Shown: piece by piece, positions 6,991-9,807 of the stretch | Layout: the number at the start of each line of letters is the position of its first letter | Numbering within the stretch: the stretch's first letter is position 1 | Source of the DNA: an uncultured Sphingomonadales bacterium | Lineage (GTDB): Bacteria > Pseudomonadota > Alphaproteobacteria > Sphingomonadales > Sphingomonadaceae | Assembly (NCBI GenBank): GCA_903828025.1 | Contig: CAIKKO010000191.1 | Location: forward strand, 1 to 9,807 | Length of the DNA stretch: 9,807 nucleotides | Reading direction: 5' to 3' | Notes under the pieces: model-generated | Told to the model about the DNA's origin: nothing | Database searches by the model: none | What the model saw: only the letters and a program-made list of their open reading frames with translations | Program-made: the position numbers and the translations under genes

Positions 6991-8202
6991 ATGATCGATC
7001 TCAGCCGGATAGGCACGCTGCTGGCAGGGCGGCCGGAGGGGCATTGCCTTCCTCAGGCCCTCTATAACGATCCCGAGGTGTTCGATGTCGATATGACCGC
7101 GGTGTATGGCACCAGCTGGCTCATGATCGGGTTCGAATGCGAGCTGCCCAAGACAGGCAGCTACATCTCGCAGATGATCGGCAAGTGGCCCGTGCTGATC
7201 GTGCGCGGCCGCGACGGCGAGATCCGCGCGTTCCACAATTCCTGCCGCCACCGCGGCTCAATGCTTTGCGCGCCGGGCAGCGGTGCATCACCCAAGATCG
7301 TGTGCCCCTATCACCGCTGGACGTATGAGCTCGACGGTTCGTTGCTTTCGGCGATGCGTATGGCCGAGGATTTCGACAAGGCCACCCACAGCCTGCGCCC
7401 GATCCAACTCGAACGCGTCGCGGGCTGCCTGTTCATCTGTTTCGATGACAACCCGCCGCCGTTCAATGAATTTGCCATCAAGCTCGAGCAGTACCTCGCG
7501 CCGCACAACCTCAAGGATGCCAAGCTGGCCTTTGAAAGCACCATCACCGAATATGCCAACTGGAAGCTGGTGATGGAAAATGGGCGCGAGTGCTATCACT
7601 GCGCCACGGGCCACCCTGAGCTGGCGCGCACTTTCCCGGTCGGCATGAAGAAGCACTTCGACGTGGACGGTGACACCCGCGTCCAGACCTTCCACGAACA
7701 GATGGCCGCCGTTGGCCTTGAGACAGCGGCGATCGAGGGCGATTGGTGGCAGCTGGCCCGCTTCTCGCTCAATCCCGAAGTCGTGTCGCTGTCGATGGAC
7801 GGCAAGCACCTCGTCCAGAAGCTGATGTGCGACCGCAATGGCGGCGATATTGGTTCGATGCGCCTCGCCATCGATCCGCACAGCTTCCTCCACGCGACCG
7901 CCGATCACACCTTCATGTTCAGCGCGATGCCGGTGGGCCCGTTCGAAACTGCGGTTACCGGCAAATGGCTGGTGCACAAGGATGCGGTCGAAGGCGTCGA
8001 TTATACGGTCGAGAGCCTGACCGACTTGTGGACCCGCACCAACCTGCAGGACAAGGAGCTGGCCGAAAACAACCAGCTCGGCGTCAACAGCCCCGGCTAC
8101 ACGCCCGGACCTTATTCGCAGGAAGCCGAACTGCTCGCGCTGCGTTTTACCGACTGGTATTGCGACACCGCCCGCAAGTATGTCGAGACGCATGGTAGCT
8201 GA
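6991..8202 (+). CDS. Rieske non-heme iron oxygenase, alpha subunit (carnitine/glycine-betaine oxygenase-like)
   Basis: A 403-residue oxygenase component. The Rieske [2Fe-2S] centre is C85-R-H87-x17-C105-P-Y-H108. The catalytic domain has NWKLVMENGRECYHCATGHP (190-209), giving E200-x2-H203-x4-H208, and TNLQD with Asp354 as the likely third iron ligand. The Glu in the bridging position and the late segment NNQLGVNSPGYTPGPYS recall carnitine monooxygenase CntA and glycine-betaine monooxygenase GbcA rather than arene dioxygenases, which use Asp there. It would therefore oxidise a quaternary-ammonium or N-methyl compound with O2 and electrons from a separate reductase, which is not in this window. 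I chose the ATG at 6991 because MIDLSRIGTLLAGRPEGH is a typical family opening. An in-frame ATG at 6907 would add 28 residues without family character. The binding site is weak (GGA, 6978-6980). It overlaps the next gene by 11 bp. Confidence 0.92.
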   Translation: MIDLSRIGTLLAGRPEGHCLPQALYNDPEVFDVDMTAVYGTSWLMIGFECELPKTGSYISQMIGKWPVLIVRGRDGEIRAFHNSCRHRGSMLCAPGSGASPKIVCPYHRWTYELDGSLLSAMRMAEDFDKATHSLRPIQLERVAGCLFICFDDNPPPFNEFAIKLEQYLAPHNLKDAKLAFESTITEYANWKLVMENGRECYHCATGHPELARTFPVGMKKHFDVDGDTRVQTFHEQMAAVGLETAAIEGDWWQLARFSLNPEVVSLSMDGKHLVQKLMCDRNGGDIGSMRLAIDPHSFLHATADHTFMFSAMPVGPFETAVTGKWLVHKDAVEGVDYTVESLTDLWTRTNLQDKELAENNQLGVNSPGYTPGPYSQEAELLALRFTDWYCDTARKYVETHGS

Positions 8203-9481
8203 TTCTCCGAAGGGCCAGAAGGCCCGGTCGCTCCGGCCCGAAACCCTCGCCGTTGCGTTTGGCTACGATCCGGCCGACGCGCTCGGCGCGGTCAAGCCGC
8301 CGGTCTATCTGACCTCGACGTTCATCTATCCTTCGGCGCAGCACGCCAAGGATGTGCATGAGGCGTTTTTCGAAGGCACCGGGCCGCTCGCAGAAACGGG
8401 TGGCCAGAAGCGGGGGGGGCACATCTATTCGCGGCTCGGCCATCCGGGGCTCGATATCCTCGAAAGCCGCCTCGCTGCGATTGACGGGGCGGAGGCTGCC
8501 GCCGCGTTTTCGAGCGGGATGGCCGCGCATTCCTCCATCGCGTTGACGTTCGTGCGGCCGGGCGACAGCGTGCTGCATGGCCGGCCGATTTATGGCGGCG
8601 TGGACATGCTCTATGGCTCGGTCATGCCGCAGTTCGGCACGCATGTTGAGACGTACACCGACGGCACCGATCCAGTTGCCGTGCGCGCCGCAGCCCGCGC
8701 CGCACTGGCCAAAGGGCCGCTGGCGCTGATCGTGGCCGAAACCCCCGCGAACCCGACTGCCGCGATTGTCGATCTTGATCTGATGGTTGCCGTGGCGGAC
8801 GAGATCGGCCGCGAAACCGGACGCCGCCCGCTGGTGGTGGTCGACAACACGCTGCTCGGACCGTTTTCGCAGCGCCCGATCGAGCAGGGCGTTGATCTGT
8901 GCATGACCTCGCTCACCAAATATTGCGCCGGGCACAGCGATCTGCTGGCGGGCGGGGTGAGCGGAAAGCTGGAGCTGATCCACCAGCTGCGCAGCTTGCG
9001 CACGACCTGGGGCAATCACCTCGATCCGTTCACCGCTTGGCTCGTGGTGCGCAGCCTCGAATCCGCCTCGGTGCGGATTGAGCGCGCGATGGCCAATGCG
9101 CGAACCGTTGCGGAATTTCTGCGCGATCATCCCAAGGTGGCGGGCGTGACCTACCTCGGTTTCCTGCAGGAAGGCACGCCCCAACGCGCGGTCTACGACC
9201 GGCAGTGCAAGGGCGCGGGCTCGACGTTCTCGTTCCATGTCCACGGCGGCGAGGCAGAATCGTTTCGGATGCTCGATGCGCTGAAGCTGCTGAAGCTCGC
9301 GGTCAGCCTTGGCGGATCGGAAACGCTGATCTGCCATTCGGCGACCACCACGCACTATGCCGTCGCGCGCGAAGCGCGCCTCGCGGGCGGCATCACCGAC
9401 GGTACGATGCGCCTGTCCGTCGGGCTTGAACATGTCGATGATCTGATTGCGGATCTCGCCCAGGCACTTGAGGCAGTTTGA
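8192..9481 (+). CDS. Cystathionine gamma-synthase family PLP-dependent enzyme (substrate unknown)
   Basis: A 429-residue enzyme of the Cys/Met metabolism PLP family (fold type I), normally tetrameric and cytoplasmic. Landmarks are HIYSRLGHPG (77-86; Tyr79 and Arg81 bind the neighbour's cofactor phosphate), FSSGMAA, VVVDNT with Asp218 for the pyridine nitrogen, SLTKYCAGHSD with Lys243 as the PLP lysine, GGSETLICHSATTTH, and RLSVGLEH with Arg407 for the substrate carboxylate. All catalytic positions look intact, so it should be active. The common 'GNPT' segment is 'GHPG', and an extra stretch precedes it (FFEGTGPLAETGGQ). Both fit a divergent subgroup usually labelled only 'cystathionine gamma-synthase family', so synthase, beta- or gamma-lyase activity cannot be assigned. 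The ATG at 8192 (GAG nearby) is preferred to an in-frame ATG at 8180. The start lies inside the Rieske gene, implying coupling and a linked pathway step. An 8-G run (8412-8419) lies in the reading frame. Confidence 0.9.
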   Translation: MVADSPKGQKARSLRPETLAVAFGYDPADALGAVKPPVYLTSTFIYPSAQHAKDVHEAFFEGTGPLAETGGQKRGGHIYSRLGHPGLDILESRLAAIDGAEAAAAFSSGMAAHSSIALTFVRPGDSVLHGRPIYGGVDMLYGSVMPQFGTHVETYTDGTDPVAVRAAARAALAKGPLALIVAETPANPTAAIVDLDLMVAVADEIGRETGRRPLVVVDNTLLGPFSQRPIEQGVDLCMTSLTKYCAGHSDLLAGGVSGKLELIHQLRSLRTTWGNHLDPFTAWLVVRSLESASVRIERAMANARTVAEFLRDHPKVAGVTYLGFLQEGTPQRAVYDRQCKGAGSTFSFHVHGGEAESFRMLDALKLLKLAVSLGGSETLICHSATTTHYAVAREARLAGGITDGTMRLSVGLEHVDDLIADLAQALEAV

Positions 9482-9483
9482 CC

Positions 9484-9807
9484 ATGCATGCGAACTCAGG
9501 AACCGATCCTTCTGCGATCGGTGACAAGCTTCCCGCTCCCGAAGCCCGCTATGACCTCGTCGTGATCGGCGCTGGGCCAAGCGGCATTGCCGCCGCGCAG
9601 GCGGGTGTGGCCGAGGGCAAGTCAGTGCTGCTGGTGGACGAGAACCCCGTCCCCGGCGCGGCGATGGGCAGCGACGTGCCGCTGTTCTTCGGTGGGCGCA
9701 TGACCGCTGCGACCCAGAACGCCGAACGCATGCTCGAAACCGTGTTCATGAGCGAGCCGGGGCTTGAGGCGGCGATGGAAGCCGGGGCCGAAGTGCTGCT
9801 CGGCACC
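9484..9807 (+). CDS. FAD-dependent oxidoreductase, N-terminal fragment (runs off the right edge)
   Basis: Open from an ATG at 9484 to the window end, 108 codons. After a 22-residue leader comes YDLVVIGAGPSGIAAAQAG (23-41), the FAD-binding Rossmann motif with GAGPSG at 29-34, and the second-strand acid in LLVDENPVPG (Asp52, Glu53), which would hold the FAD ribose. The end of the visible part has PLFFGGRM. Only the first dinucleotide fold is seen, so whether this is an amine or opine oxidase-like protein, a sarcosine-oxidase-alpha-like protein or a reductase is undecided; no [2Fe-2S] motif is visible. The start follows the PLP gene's TGA by two bases, with GAGG (9470-9473) ten bases upstream, so it is almost certainly co-transcribed. 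In context it probably oxidises an amine intermediate; that is inference. Confidence 0.85.
   Translation, partial: MHANSGTDPSAIGDKLPAPEARYDLVVIGAGPSGIAAAQAGVAEGKSVLLVDENPVPGAAMGSDVPLFFGGRMTAATQNAERMLETVFMSEPGLEAAMEAGAEVLLGT

Noticed and set aside
8147..9580. 477-codon minus-strand open frame opposite the PLP enzyme
   Set aside because: Antisense to a gene with all its catalytic motifs; the translation is Arg/His-rich and has no domain I recognise.

Overview
The window is GC-rich and gene-dense, and it looks like chromosomal DNA of an alphaproteobacterium, most likely Sphingomonadales (Novosphingobium/Sphingobium type). The basis is protein style: a large TonB-dependent receptor with a 'DEIIVTAQRR' TonB-box region, a TPR-sulfotransferase directly behind it, a Spinster-like MFS permease and a Rieske oxygenase, a combination familiar from sphingomonad catabolic islands. 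The assignment rests on recognition, not on a database search. I see no RNA gene, CRISPR array, insertion sequence or prophage.

Two divergent gene groups flank a 547-bp intergenic region (6444-6990). Leftward (minus strand) run, in transcription order, a TonB-dependent outer-membrane receptor (6443-3753), a perfect 12-bp hairpin (3729-3701), a TPR-sulfotransferase (3639-1579), an MFS permease (1547-237) and the N-terminus of an aldehyde dehydrogenase that leaves the window at base 1. Rightward (plus strand) run a Rieske non-heme iron oxygenase alpha subunit (6991-8202), a cystathionine gamma-synthase-family PLP enzyme (8192-9481) and the N-terminus of an FAD-dependent oxidoreductase (from 9484) that leaves the window at its right end. 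Junctions inside each group are tight: an 8-bp overlap, an 11-bp overlap and gaps of 2 and 31 bp.

Read as one unit, this looks like an uptake-and-breakdown locus for a small organic nutrient. The receptor would import across the outer membrane and the permease across the inner membrane. The Rieske enzyme would open the pathway by oxygenation, the PLP and FAD enzymes would process an amino-acid-like or amine intermediate, and the aldehyde dehydrogenase would oxidise a released aldehyde. The Rieske active site is E-x2-H-x4-H with a distal Asp, which resembles the carnitine/glycine-betaine oxygenases more than arene dioxygenases, so a quaternary-ammonium or N-methylated substrate is the leading guess. 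The substrate is not determined by the sequence. The Rieske reductase partner and any transcription regulator are not in the window. The sulfotransferase has no obvious role in such a pathway and is the least explained member.
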